Below the pieces are notes generated by a model. That model was not told the DNA's origin, did no database searches, and saw only the letters and a program-made list of their open reading frames with translations. A stretch of 64,000 bases of DNA from Planctomycetota bacterium (GTDB taxonomy: Bacteria; Planctomycetota; UBA1135; GCA-002748355): positions 372,001-436,000 of the forward strand of contig JACKHW010000001.1 of assembly GCA_020638795.1 (NCBI GenBank), written 5' to 3'. The translations under genes were made by a program, and so were the position numbers. How positions within the stretch are numbered: position 1 is the stretch's first letter; every line of letters starts with the position of its first letter. Positions 7,994 to 15,832 of the stretch are shown one piece after another.

Positions 7994-10900
7994 CCGCTGC
8001 CCTCGAACGGGCAAAGCCCACGCTGCACGACTTGGGCGGATGCGAAGCAACAGTGGGGTATCCTGCTGCTGTGCTTCGCAACGTCGAGTGGCTCCGAACC
8101 CTGTGCGCCGTGACGCGGCTCGGCGTCCTCGTGTGCGTCGCGGCCACGGTCGCGTCCGGTCTCGCCGCTAGCGTCAAGGCGCAGACGCTGAGCTACAGTC
8201 GCGACGTTCGTCCGATCTTGTCGCAACACTGTTTTCGATGTCACGGTCCGGACGAGGCGACGCGCGAGGCGGAGCTGCGCCTCGACAGGCCTGGCCGAGC
8301 TGCGACAGCGCCGATCGTCGAGCGGATCACGTCGCGAGATCCTCACGAGATCATGCCGCCGCCGTCGGCGCAGAAGCCGCTGAGTCCGCAGCAGATCGAA
8401 GTCTTGACGACCTGGATCGCCGAGGGCGCGACCTACGAGAAGCACTGGGCCTTCGTGCCACCGCGCCGACCGGCGCTGCCGGACAACGAAGCGCGCCACC
8501 CGATCGATCGCTTCGTTCGCGCTCGCCTCGCGGGCTCAGGACTCACGCGCGCGCCCGAAGCCGACAAGTGGACGCTCGTGCGTCGCGTCTACCTGGACTT
8601 GATCGGACTGCCGCCGACCATCGAAGAGGTCGACCGCTTCGTCGCGGACTCTTCCAAGGGTGCCTATGAGCGACTCGTCGACCGCTTGCTCGCATCGCCG
8701 CGCTACGGCGAACGTTGGGCGCGACGTTGGCTCGACCTGGCACGCTACGCCGACACCAACGGTTACGAGAAGGACCGCGATCGCAGCATCTGGCCGTATC
8801 GAGACTGGGTCATCCGCGCGCTCAACGACGACATGCCGTATGACCGCTTCGCGATCGAGCAGATCGCTGGCGACATGCTGCAAGGCGCGACGCAGAGCCA
8901 GGTCATCGCGACTGGCTTTCTCCGCAACACGATGTTGAACGAGGAGGGCGGCATCGATCCCCTCGAGTTTCGCTTCCACGCGATGACCGATCGTGTTGCG
9001 ACGACGGGGACTGCGCTTCTCGGGTTGACGGTGGCGTGCGCGCAGTGCCACACGCACAAGTTCGATCCCATCACGCACCGAGAGTACTACGGGCTGATGG
9101 CGTTCTTGAACAACGCCGACGAGCCGGATTTCTTCGCCCTGAACGAGCGGGAAGAGAAGCGCTACGAGGCGCGGCTCGCCGAAGCGGATGCCGAGCTCGC
9201 GCAACTCGCGAGCAAGTGGCCGGCGAGTGCTCCTCCGCTCGAACAGAGTTTCGACGCATGGTTGACGGAGCGACACGAGCTCGCGTCGCGTTGGACGACG
9301 CTCATCGCGAGCGCCGCGACTTCGAACTCGCCGAAGCTCGTCGTCGCTGCGAACGGTGTGGTCGATGTTCATGGCGACACGACCAAACACGATGTCTACC
9401 GACTCGCCTTTGCACCGCTGGGTCACGAGGTGCGCGCGCTTCGACTCGAGGTCTTGCCGGATGATCGGCTGCCGAGTCGTGGCCCGGGGATGACGTTCTA
9501 CGAGGGGCGCAAGGGCGACTTCTACCTCTCGGAGTTCGAGCTGCGTACGGCCTCCGGACCCGCCGTGATCGCGGCTGCGAGCGAGACGCACGCCGGCGAC
9601 AAGTTCGGCCACGCGGTGAGCGCGCAGTTGACGCTCGACGGCGATCTGCAAACCGGCTGGGCGATCGACGGGCGGATCGGCGAGCGGCACGTCGCGATCT
9701 ACGAGCTCGAGACGCCGCTTCCTGCGAATACGGCGATGGAGCTCACGATGCACTTCGGGCGCCACTTCGCGAGTTCGCTCGGTCGCTTTCGCATTTCCGC
9801 GACGGCTGAGCTGCGCGGGGATGCGAAGACGGCGTTGGGAGAAGATGTCGACGCCCTGCTGGCGGTTCCTCGCGAGGAGCTGACGGAGCAGCAACGCGCG
9901 CGCTTGCGCGAGCACTTCTTGCTGCAAGCGCCGCTCGTCAAGCCGCACGCGGATCGCATTCGCGCGCTGCGACGTCCGCCCGATCGCGTCACGACCCTCG
10001 TGATGCGCGAGCGTCCGGCGCAGCATCCGCGAGCGACGCATCGGCACCACCGCGGGGACTTCCTGGATCCGAAGGAGCGCGTCGAGCCGAGCGTGCCCGC
10101 CGTCTTGCACGGTTTTCCGTCCGATGCCGCGCGCGATCGACTCGGCTTCGCGCATTGGTTGGTCGCGCCGGAGAACCCACTCGCGGCGCGCGTCGTCGTC
10201 AATCGACACTGGGCGGCGTTCTTCGGCGAGGGCATCGTACGCACCCTCGACGACTTCGGTGCGCAGGGCGAGCTGCCGAGTCATCCGCAGTTGCTCGACT
10301 GGCTGGCGGTCGAGTTCGTCGAGCGCGGCTGGTCGATCAAAGCGCTGCACGAGCTCATCGTGACGAGCCAGACGTATCGTCAGGCTTCGGTGATCCAGCC
10401 CGAGCACCTGCGACTGGATCCTCAGAACCGCTTGCTCGCGCGTGCGCCGCGCTTCCGCCTCGATGCCGAGGTCCTACGTGACGCGGCGTTGCTCGCGGCC
10501 GGTGTCTTGTCGGACAAGATGTACGGGCCGCCTGTGAGACCGCCGCAGCCCGACGGCGTGACCGAGGTCGCGTGGGGAAGCCCGAAGTGGAAGGCGAGCG
10601 AAGGCGAGGATCGCTTCCGTCGCTCGATCTACACGTTCCAGAAGCGCACGGCACCCTTTGCGCTGTTCCAGGCCTTTGATGCACCGAGCGGCGAGGCTTG
10701 CATCGCGCGCCGCGAGAAGTCGAACACGCCGCTGCAGGCCCTGTCGCTGCTGAACGATCCGATGATGCTCGAGCTCGCGCAGAGCTTCGGCAGCCGCATT
10801 GCGCGTGAGTGCGACGAAGTACCGTCTGCGCAAGCTCGCGACGACGCAGCTGACGAAGCCCGAGTCGAGGGCCTGCGTCGCGCGTTTCGATGTGTCCTCA

Positions 10901-11094
10901 CGCGCAGTCCGACGCAAGGTGAAGTCGAAGCGCTCATGGGCTTTTTCCGGACCTCTTACGAGCGCTTCCTTCGAGACGACGTCGCGGCGCGCGCAGTCGC
11001 TGGTCCAGGTGAGGGCAGCGCAGCGCTTAGAGCCGCTTGGACGGCGGTCGCGCGAGTGCTCTTCAGTCTCGACGAGGCCGTCACGCGAATCTGA
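7990..11094 (+). CDS. PSD1 and planctomycete cytochrome C domain protein (PSCyt1-DUF1549-DUF1553), long form
   Basis: Domains in order: a hydrophobic export segment (VCVAATVASGLAASVKAQ), a PSCyt1 domain with one CFRCH haem motif near residue 80, DUF1549 at about residues 170-370 (DRFVRARL, LDLIGLPPT, YADTNGYEKDRDR, CAQCHTHKFDPI), and DUF1553 in the C-terminal third (NRHWAAFFGEGIVRTLDDFG, TSQTYRQAS). Between the last two is an insert of roughly 230 residues (GDFYLSEFELRTASG, LTLDGDLQTGWAIDG) that looks like a discoidin-type sugar-binding fold and is absent from the second PSD1 protein here. ATG 7990 overlaps the previous stop (ATGA); GTG 8071 would place the signal peptide at the N-terminus and is a real alternative. 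Known only as a planctomycete family; biochemical role unproven. Confidence 0.88.
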   Translation: MTAALERAKPTLHDLGGCEATVGYPAAVLRNVEWLRTLCAVTRLGVLVCVAATVASGLAASVKAQTLSYSRDVRPILSQHCFRCHGPDEATREAELRLDRPGRAATAPIVERITSRDPHEIMPPPSAQKPLSPQQIEVLTTWIAEGATYEKHWAFVPPRRPALPDNEARHPIDRFVRARLAGSGLTRAPEADKWTLVRRVYLDLIGLPPTIEEVDRFVADSSKGAYERLVDRLLASPRYGERWARRWLDLARYADTNGYEKDRDRSIWPYRDWVIRALNDDMPYDRFAIEQIAGDMLQGATQSQVIATGFLRNTMLNEEGGIDPLEFRFHAMTDRVATTGTALLGLTVACAQCHTHKFDPITHREYYGLMAFLNNADEPDFFALNEREEKRYEARLAEADAELAQLASKWPASAPPLEQSFDAWLTERHELASRWTTLIASAATSNSPKLVVAANGVVDVHGDTTKHDVYRLAFAPLGHEVRALRLEVLPDDRLPSRGPGMTFYEGRKGDFYLSEFELRTASGPAVIAAASETHAGDKFGHAVSAQLTLDGDLQTGWAIDGRIGERHVAIYELETPLPANTAMELTMHFGRHFASSLGRFRISATAELRGDAKTALGEDVDALLAVPREELTEQQRARLREHFLLQAPLVKPHADRIRALRRPPDRVTTLVMRERPAQHPRATHRHHRGDFLDPKERVEPSVPAVLHGFPSDAARDRLGFAHWLVAPENPLAARVVVNRHWAAFFGEGIVRTLDDFGAQGELPSHPQLLDWLAVEFVERGWSIKALHELIVTSQTYRQASVIQPEHLRLDPQNRLLARAPRFRLDAEVLRDAALLAAGVLSDKMYGPPVRPPQPDGVTEVAWGSPKWKASEGEDRFRRSIYTFQKRTAPFALFQAFDAPSGEACIARREKSNTPLQALSLLNDPMMLELAQSFGSRIARECDEVPSAQARDDAADEARVEGLRRAFRCVLTRSPTQGEVEALMGFFRTSYERFLRDDVAARAVAGPGEGSAALRAAWTAVARVLFSLDEAVTRI

Positions 11095-11096
11095 TC

Positions 11097-12527
11097 ATGG
11101 TGCAACTAGGCGAACGACAGCACGTCTCGCGCCGCCACTTCCTCTCGGATTGCGGCGTCGGCCTCGGCAAGATCGCGGCCGCGGGGCTCCTCACGGATGG
11201 GCTACGAGCAGGTGGCGGGGTCGCGGACTCGCAGCGCGGGCCCAAAGAGCCGCAGTTCCCGGCGCGTGCCAAGGCGGTCATCCATCTCTTCATGGCTGGA
11301 GCACCGAGTCAACTCGAGCTCTTCGATCCGAAGCCGGAGCTCACGCGACTCGAGGGCAAGCCGCTGCCGGCGTCCATCATCGGCGATCAACGCTATGCCT
11401 TCATCCAGCCGGATGCGGCTGTGCTCGGACCTCGCTTCGCGTTTGCCAAGCACGGTGCGTCGGGCATCGAGCTCGGCGAGCCGCTGCCCTACCTCGCCAA
11501 GGTCGTGGACAAGCTCTGTTTCGTGCGCTCGATGCACACCGATCAGTTCAACCACGCGCCCGCGCAGCTGCTGATGAACACGGGCTTCCAGCAGCCGGGT
11601 CGGCCGAGCCTCGGTTCTTGGGCGATCTATGGTCTTGGTGCCGAAACGAGCCAGCTTCCTGCCTTCGTCGTCATGAGCACGGGCAGCGGCCTCAGTGGCG
11701 GAACGGCACTGTGGTCGAGTGGCTTCTTGCCGAAGCAGTACGCGGGGGTGCGGTTTCGGAACGGACGCGATCCCATCCTCAATGTCGCGACGCCGACGGG
11801 AATCAGCGATGCCTTGCAGTCGGAGACGTTTTCCCTCGTCGCTCGGCTCAATCAACAGCGTCGAGAAGTCGTCGGCGATCCGGAGATCGATGCGCGCATC
11901 CAAGCCTTCGAAATGGCTGCGAGACTCCAGGTATCGGCACCCGAGCTGATGGATCTGCGAAGCGAGAGCAAGGAGACGCTCGCGCTCTACGGCTGCGATC
12001 CAGATCGTCCGTCCTTCGCGCGCGCGTGCCTGCTCGCGAGGCGCATGGTCGAGCGTGGAGTGCGCTTCATCAACATCTTCCACGAGGGTTGGGACGCGCA
12101 CTCGGACGTCGCGGGCTACGTGACCCACAACTGTGGCGCGACCGACCAGGGCTCGGCCGCACTTGTCGCCGATCTTGCGCGCCGCGGATTGCTCGACGAG
12201 ACCCTCGTGATCTGGGGGGGCGAGTTCGGGCGCACGCCGATGGTCGAGACCAATCCGGCGCTCGGACGCAGTGCGGGCCGCGATCACCATCCGCAGGCCT
12301 TCACGATCTGGATGGCCGGCGGCGGCATGCGTCAAGGGATTACGTATGGCGCGACCGACGACTTCGGGTTTCACATCGTCGACAAGCCTGTTCACATCTA
12401 CGACTTGCAGGCGACGATCTTGCACGCGCTCGGCTTCGATCACGAGCGGCTCACCTACCGGGCGGCCGGGCGCGACTTTCGCTTGACCGACGTGCACGGC
12501 AAGGTCGTGCACGAGTTGCTCGCTTAG
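11097..12527 (+). CDS. DUF1501 protein with Tat signal
   Basis: The start is ATG 11097, two bases after the PSD1 stop. The 476-residue protein opens with a twin-arginine export signal (SRRHFLSDCGVGLG). DUF1501 proteins belong to the alkaline-phosphatase/sulfatase-like fold; visible family motifs are HLFMAGAPSQLELFDPKPEL near the N-terminus, RSMHTDQFNHAPAQ, FINIFHEGWDAH, IWGGEFGRTPM and GRDHHPQAFTIWMAGGG. The conserved Asp, His and Glu of these segments probably bind metals. It pairs with the PSD1 gene in the arrangement seen across planctomycetes, suggesting that the two secreted products act together. The substrate is unknown; sulfated or phosphorylated polysaccharide is a common guess that the sequence cannot confirm. 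Confidence 0.88.
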   Translation: MVQLGERQHVSRRHFLSDCGVGLGKIAAAGLLTDGLRAGGGVADSQRGPKEPQFPARAKAVIHLFMAGAPSQLELFDPKPELTRLEGKPLPASIIGDQRYAFIQPDAAVLGPRFAFAKHGASGIELGEPLPYLAKVVDKLCFVRSMHTDQFNHAPAQLLMNTGFQQPGRPSLGSWAIYGLGAETSQLPAFVVMSTGSGLSGGTALWSSGFLPKQYAGVRFRNGRDPILNVATPTGISDALQSETFSLVARLNQQRREVVGDPEIDARIQAFEMAARLQVSAPELMDLRSESKETLALYGCDPDRPSFARACLLARRMVERGVRFINIFHEGWDAHSDVAGYVTHNCGATDQGSAALVADLARRGLLDETLVIWGGEFGRTPMVETNPALGRSAGRDHHPQAFTIWMAGGGMRQGITYGATDDFGFHIVDKPVHIYDLQATILHALGFDHERLTYRAAGRDFRLTDVHGKVVHELLA

Positions 12528-12601
12528 CACTGCTTTGTCGGGTTCTCGCGGCCACTCTCTCAGGTGAAGCTGCCTGAACGCTGGTCGCGGACCTTCCGTG
12601 T

Positions 12602-12944
12602 TGTCCCTTCCCTCTGCTCGAGCTCCGAGAAGCGCGGGGGCGGACCTGCCGCCGGCTCTCGTCACCCTCGCGCCGGTCGCCCTGAAGGCGACCGACCGAC
12701 GCGAGGGCGACGAGAGGCGCGGGGCAGGTGGGAGGGGCCGTCCTATTGGGTGGTGCCTGTGCGCAGGCGTTGGTCCGTGCTGCAAACGTGGAGCGCGCAG
12801 CGGAACGGACGACTGCGTGGATCGCGGCGCGCTTCGACTCGCGGCCTTGCGCGAGCCTGTCGTGTGGGCGTTCGATTTCTGATTCGGCAGATGTGCATCG
12901 CGATAAGGCGCTCGATGTCGGGTGCAGACCGGTTCCATAGCTGA
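12602..12944 (+). repeat. Long RAYT-associated repeat R1, containing an imperfect hairpin of about 40-bp arms
   Basis: The sequence from TGTCCCTTCCCTCTGCTCG through GGTTCCATAGCTGA is matched in reverse complement by R4 at 25580-25939. The arms at 12645-12681 and 12687-12727 (CCTGCCGCCGGCTCTCGTC against its complement) form a long imperfect hairpin with a tiny loop. R2 and R3 lack this hairpin: the GCGCGGGG on its left joins directly to CAGGTGGGAGG. The box CTGATTCGGCAGATGTGC lies at 12879-12896. Confidence 0.75.
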
Positions 12945-12981
12945 CAGTTCAGACCGACCACATGACTGACTCTGCCCAACT

Positions 12982-13152
12982 TCATTTCGGGTGCAGTAGA
13001 GACAGGTACGCGTCCACGAGCCCGACTCCGCCGGCGGGATCCGGCGTGTGCTCGTCTTCGAGGCGCCAGAAATACGAAGCACCGGCTGGCACGCCGCCAC
13101 ACCGACTCGCGAACGAAAAATCGCGCACGCCCGACGCTATAAACGTGCTAAC
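12982..13152 (-). pseudogene. Possible C-terminal fragment of an unidentified protein
   Basis: On the minus strand a frame ends in YFWRLEDEHTPDPAGG then VGLVDAYLSLLHPK and a TGA at 12982-12984. The composition is protein-like (aromatic and acidic residues, Gly turns) rather than the Arg-rich look of a shadow frame, yet no credible start or RBS lies upstream and the region abuts the RAYT 3' flank. I read it as the tail of a gene truncated by insertion of the RAYT unit. I do not recognise the family, and chance cannot be excluded. Confidence 0.25.
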
Positions 13153-13252
13153 GCGTTGCACGCCTGCAATCGGTGCCGCATGAGCTTCACGTCGAAGCCT
13201 TGGCTCGCCTGCAGAATGAACGTCGTCTGGATCGACGCGCACCGCAGCGTGT

Positions 13253-13942
13253 TCATGGCGACGACTTCGGCATCTCGAACACGCCGATGCGTCCGAGCTT
13301 CCTCCAGCCGACGCGCAAGAGCCACGTTCGCGGGGCCTCGACCGGCACTTCGAACTCGTCGACGCCGTTCACTTTGAGCTTCTCGCGCCAACCCGAGAAG
13401 CACCACCCCGACGCGTACGCGTCGAGTGCGCCGCGCACGTCTCTTCCGTGCCTCCAGGCGTTCTTGAGCACGTAGACGATCGCGTTGCGCACGCGCCGCG
13501 GGCTATCGAGGATCGAAGCGTGGTAGCGATCGCCGAAGACCTTGCCCTTTCGTCCCCAGGAGCGATTGAGCGTCTGCGCCATGCGAATCGCGAGCGCTTG
13601 CATGCCGCGTGAGAGTGCGGTCGTGCTCTCCGCCTCGACGATCAGGTGCACGTGATTGGTCTGGATCGAGTAGTGCACGATGCGAAAGCCGCGACGAGGC
13701 TTCATCGCGCAGAACACCGCTCGCAACGACCCTTCGGTGCGCGAAGTCCGCAACGACGGCAGGCCAGCGGCGATGCGCATCGTGACGTGAACGGGGAAGC
13801 GCTTCGTGAGCTTCGTGCGAGCTGCGTGTGAGACCCCCGCGCGTTCGCCCTTCGGCTTGCGTCCGGCGCCGCGTCGCTTTCCGCCGCGGCCTGGCCCGAA
13901 CAGCATGCCCTGCACTCCGCGCTTCTTCGTTCGAGATGTCAT
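13253..13942 (-). CDS. REP-associated tyrosine transposase (RAYT), copy A
   Basis: This 229-residue Y1 (HUH) transposase starts at ATG 13942 with AAGGAG six bases upstream; an in-frame ATG at 13960 lies before that RBS. The metal-binding HUH motif is in TNHVHLIVEAE (H97, H99) and the catalytic tyrosine is in FGDRYHAS (Y140). The N-terminal basic segment (GPGRGGKRRGAGRKPKG) probably contacts DNA. RAYTs nick and join single-stranded DNA at palindromic REP sequences, and the flanks here contain such hairpins. By my count it differs from copy B (24737-25426) at 23 of 229 residues. Both catalytic motifs are intact, so it may be active. Confidence 0.93.
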   Translation of the reverse strand: MTSRTKKRGVQGMLFGPGRGGKRRGAGRKPKGERAGVSHAARTKLTKRFPVHVTMRIAAGLPSLRTSRTEGSLRAVFCAMKPRRGFRIVHYSIQTNHVHLIVEAESTTALSRGMQALAIRMAQTLNRSWGRKGKVFGDRYHASILDSPRRVRNAIVYVLKNAWRHGRDVRGALDAYASGWCFSGWREKLKVNGVDEFEVPVEAPRTWLLRVGWRKLGRIGVFEMPKSSP

Positions 13943-14076
13943 CCAGAGCTCCTTGATCACTACCGCGAACCGGGACGGCTAACTACGCAGTTTTGAATCG
14001 GCACATATGGCTTAGGCGAAGCTAACGCCTATCGCTGAGAATGCAACGATCGAATGCGTTTCCTTGGATTTCGGCT

Positions 14077-14194
14077 TACGTTCTCAAGACCGCCTGGAAG
14101 CACGGAAGAGAAGTGCGCGGCGCACTCGACCAATACGCGTCGGCTGAAGGAAGCACGGACGAATCGGCGTGTTCGAGATGCCGCAGTCGTCGCC
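14077..14194 (+). pseudogene. Decayed RAYT 3' fragment with internal deletion and frameshift
   Basis: Reading on the plus strand, one frame gives YVLKTAWKHGREVRGALDQY, matching RAYT residues 157-176, and a different frame a few bases later gives GVFEMPQSSP, the RAYT C-terminus. Roughly 40 codons between them are missing. It lies in opposite orientation to RAYT A, 135 bases from that gene's start, and ends near repeat R2. This is a third, dead copy of the family. Confidence 0.75.
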
Positions 14195-14230
14195 AGCCGA
14201 GAGACGCCGCCCGGAAACAAATCGTCCGAA

Positions 14231-14316
14231 GCCTGCGCATAGGCGCCTACCACTAGGACGGCCCCTCCCACCTGCCCCGCGCTTCTCGGAGCTCGAGCAG
14301 AGGGAAGGGACAGCAC
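14231..14316 (-). repeat. Short RAYT-associated repeat R2
   Basis: On the minus strand it runs from TGTCCCTTCCCTCTGCTCG through GCGCGGGGCAGGTGGGAGG to the GCGCAGGC end. It matches R1 but lacks R1's internal hairpin of roughly 88 bases. It stands upstream of RAYT A in the same relative position as R3 upstream of RAYT B, and ends 76 bases from the DUF1501 stop. Confidence 0.7.
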
Positions 14317-14391
14317 GAAATGTCCGCAACGAGCGTTCAGGCCGCTTCGCGACGCGTGACCGACTTTCTCAACGCGCCGCGCGCCGCGTCG

Positions 14392-15828
14392 TCAGGCGAG
14401 GATGCCTTGCACAACGCGCGCAGGCTCCACGCCAGTCAGCCGCTGATCGAGCCCCTGGAACGGAAACACGAGTCGCTCGTGGTCGACGCCAAGGATGTGC
14501 AGGATCGTCGCGTGCATGTCCCGTACATGGACCGGATCCCGAACGATGTTGTAGCTGAAGTCGTCAGTCTCGCCGTAGGCGATGCCGCCCTTCGTGCCGC
14601 CGCCGGCGACCCAGGCCGAAAAGCAGCGCGGATGGTGGTCGCGTCCGTAGTTGTCGAGCTCGAGCGTTCCCTGACCGTAGACCGTGCGGCCGAACTCGCC
14701 GGAGAAAACAATGAGCGTGTCGTCGAGGAGGCCGCGGCGTTTGAGGTCGACGATGAGCGCCGCCGCGGGCTGATCGACGTCGTAGCACTGACCGGGCAGC
14801 TGCTTCGGCAAGATCGAATGATGGTCCCAGCCGCGGTGGAAGATCTGCACGAAGCGCACATCGCGTTCGATGAGGCGGCGCGCGAGCAAACAGTTGCGCG
14901 CGAAGGACCCGATCTTCTCGACTTCCGGTCCGTAGAGGGCGCGGATGCTCGCCGGTTCGTCGCTGAGGTCGGTTGCTTCCGGAACCGACATCTGCATGCG
15001 ATAGGCCATCTCTTGCTGCGCGATCGTCGTGCGGATCTCGGGATCGCCGATCGCTGTGTGGTGCTTGCCGTTGAGCGTGGCGAGTGCGTCGAGCATACGA
15101 CGGCGCACGGCGCGGTCGATGCCTTCAGGGTTCGAGAGGAAGAGCACGGGATCACCCGAGGACTGAAAGGCGACGCCCTGGTGTCTCGACGGCAGGAAGC
15201 CGCTGCCCCACATGCGACTGTAGAGGCCTTGGACGTTGCGGGTCCCGCCCGTCCAGAACGCGCTCGTCAGGACGACGAAGTCGGGCAGATCTCGGTTGAG
15301 TGAGCCGAGTCCATAACTGAGCCACGCGCCCATGCTCGCCTTGCCCGGGATCTCGGAGCCCGTGCACCAGAATGTCTTGCCGGGATCATGGTTGATTGCA
15401 TTCGTGTGCATCGAGCGGATGACGCAGATGTCATCGGCGACGCTGGCGAGGTGCGGAAACAGCTCGCTCCACCAGACGCCGTTCTCGCCGCGCTGCTCGA
15501 AGCGATACATCGATGGCGCGACGCGTTGCTCCTTGCCGCGCGTCATCGCCGTGACGCGCTGGCCCATGCTCACACTCGGTGGGAGTGGTTCACGAAAGCG
15601 CTTCGCGAGCTGCGGCTTGTAGTCGAAGGTGTCGAGTTGACTCGGCGCACCCGCCATGAAGAGGAAGATCACGCGCTTGGCGCGCGGCGCTCTCGTGATC
15701 GGTAACGCCGCACCGAGCGGTCGACCGAGCAGGGAGCCGAGCACCGGCACGCCGAGCCCCATACCGGTGTTCCACAAGAAGCGACGTCGGTCCAGCAGTC
15801 GTTCGTGGTCGTCGAGGACATCGCCCAT
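14392..15828 (-). CDS. DUF1501 protein with Tat signal (second pair)
   Basis: This 478-residue protein starts MGDVLDDHERLLDRRRFLWN, with a twin-arginine signal (RRRFLWNTGMGLG). Family segments are present: FLFMAGAPSQLDTFDYKPQL, RSMHTNAINHDPGKTFW, FVQIFHRGWDHH, VFSGEFGRT and GRDHHPRCFSAWVAGGG. It follows the second PSD1 gene with a four-base gap, so the two form one transcriptional unit. The pair is diverged from the 8-12.5 kb pair and points towards it. DUF1501 proteins adopt an alkaline-phosphatase-like fold; the enzymatic substrate has not been defined, and nothing in this sequence settles it. Confidence 0.88.
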   Translation of the reverse strand: MGDVLDDHERLLDRRRFLWNTGMGLGVPVLGSLLGRPLGAALPITRAPRAKRVIFLFMAGAPSQLDTFDYKPQLAKRFREPLPPSVSMGQRVTAMTRGKEQRVAPSMYRFEQRGENGVWWSELFPHLASVADDICVIRSMHTNAINHDPGKTFWCTGSEIPGKASMGAWLSYGLGSLNRDLPDFVVLTSAFWTGGTRNVQGLYSRMWGSGFLPSRHQGVAFQSSGDPVLFLSNPEGIDRAVRRRMLDALATLNGKHHTAIGDPEIRTTIAQQEMAYRMQMSVPEATDLSDEPASIRALYGPEVEKIGSFARNCLLARRLIERDVRFVQIFHRGWDHHSILPKQLPGQCYDVDQPAAALIVDLKRRGLLDDTLIVFSGEFGRTVYGQGTLELDNYGRDHHPRCFSAWVAGGGTKGGIAYGETDDFSYNIVRDPVHVRDMHATILHILGVDHERLVFPFQGLDQRLTGVEPARVVQGILA

Positions 15829-15832
15829 CGCC

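Larger units (their letters stand above)
12602..14316 (-). mobile_element. RAYT unit A (REP-associated tyrosine transposase with conserved flanking repeats)
   Basis: In transposase orientation the unit reads short repeat R2 (14316-14231), a decayed RAYT fragment, the box CATATGTGCCGATTCAAAA (14008-13991), RAYT A, then the long repeat R1 inverted (12944-12602). Unit B at 24.4-25.9 kb has the same order without the decayed fragment. The unit sits between two convergent PSD1-DUF1501 pairs. No target-site duplication is obvious, as expected for this class, which does not make them. Confidence 0.65.

Noticed and set aside
8536..10407. Minus-strand frame of 623 codons
   Set aside because: Antisense to the PSD1 gene, whose domains are unambiguous; composition is that of a shadow frame.
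12602..12944. CRISPR array or rho-independent terminator at the repeat-rich gap after DUF1501
   Set aside because: The repeats are dispersed and inverted, not regularly spaced, and the hairpin lacks a T tract.
10799..13100. Long frames on both strands overlapping the DUF1501 gene (592 and 632 codons)
   Set aside because: Both run through the DUF1501 gene in other frames and into the repeat R1; no start, signal or family motif.
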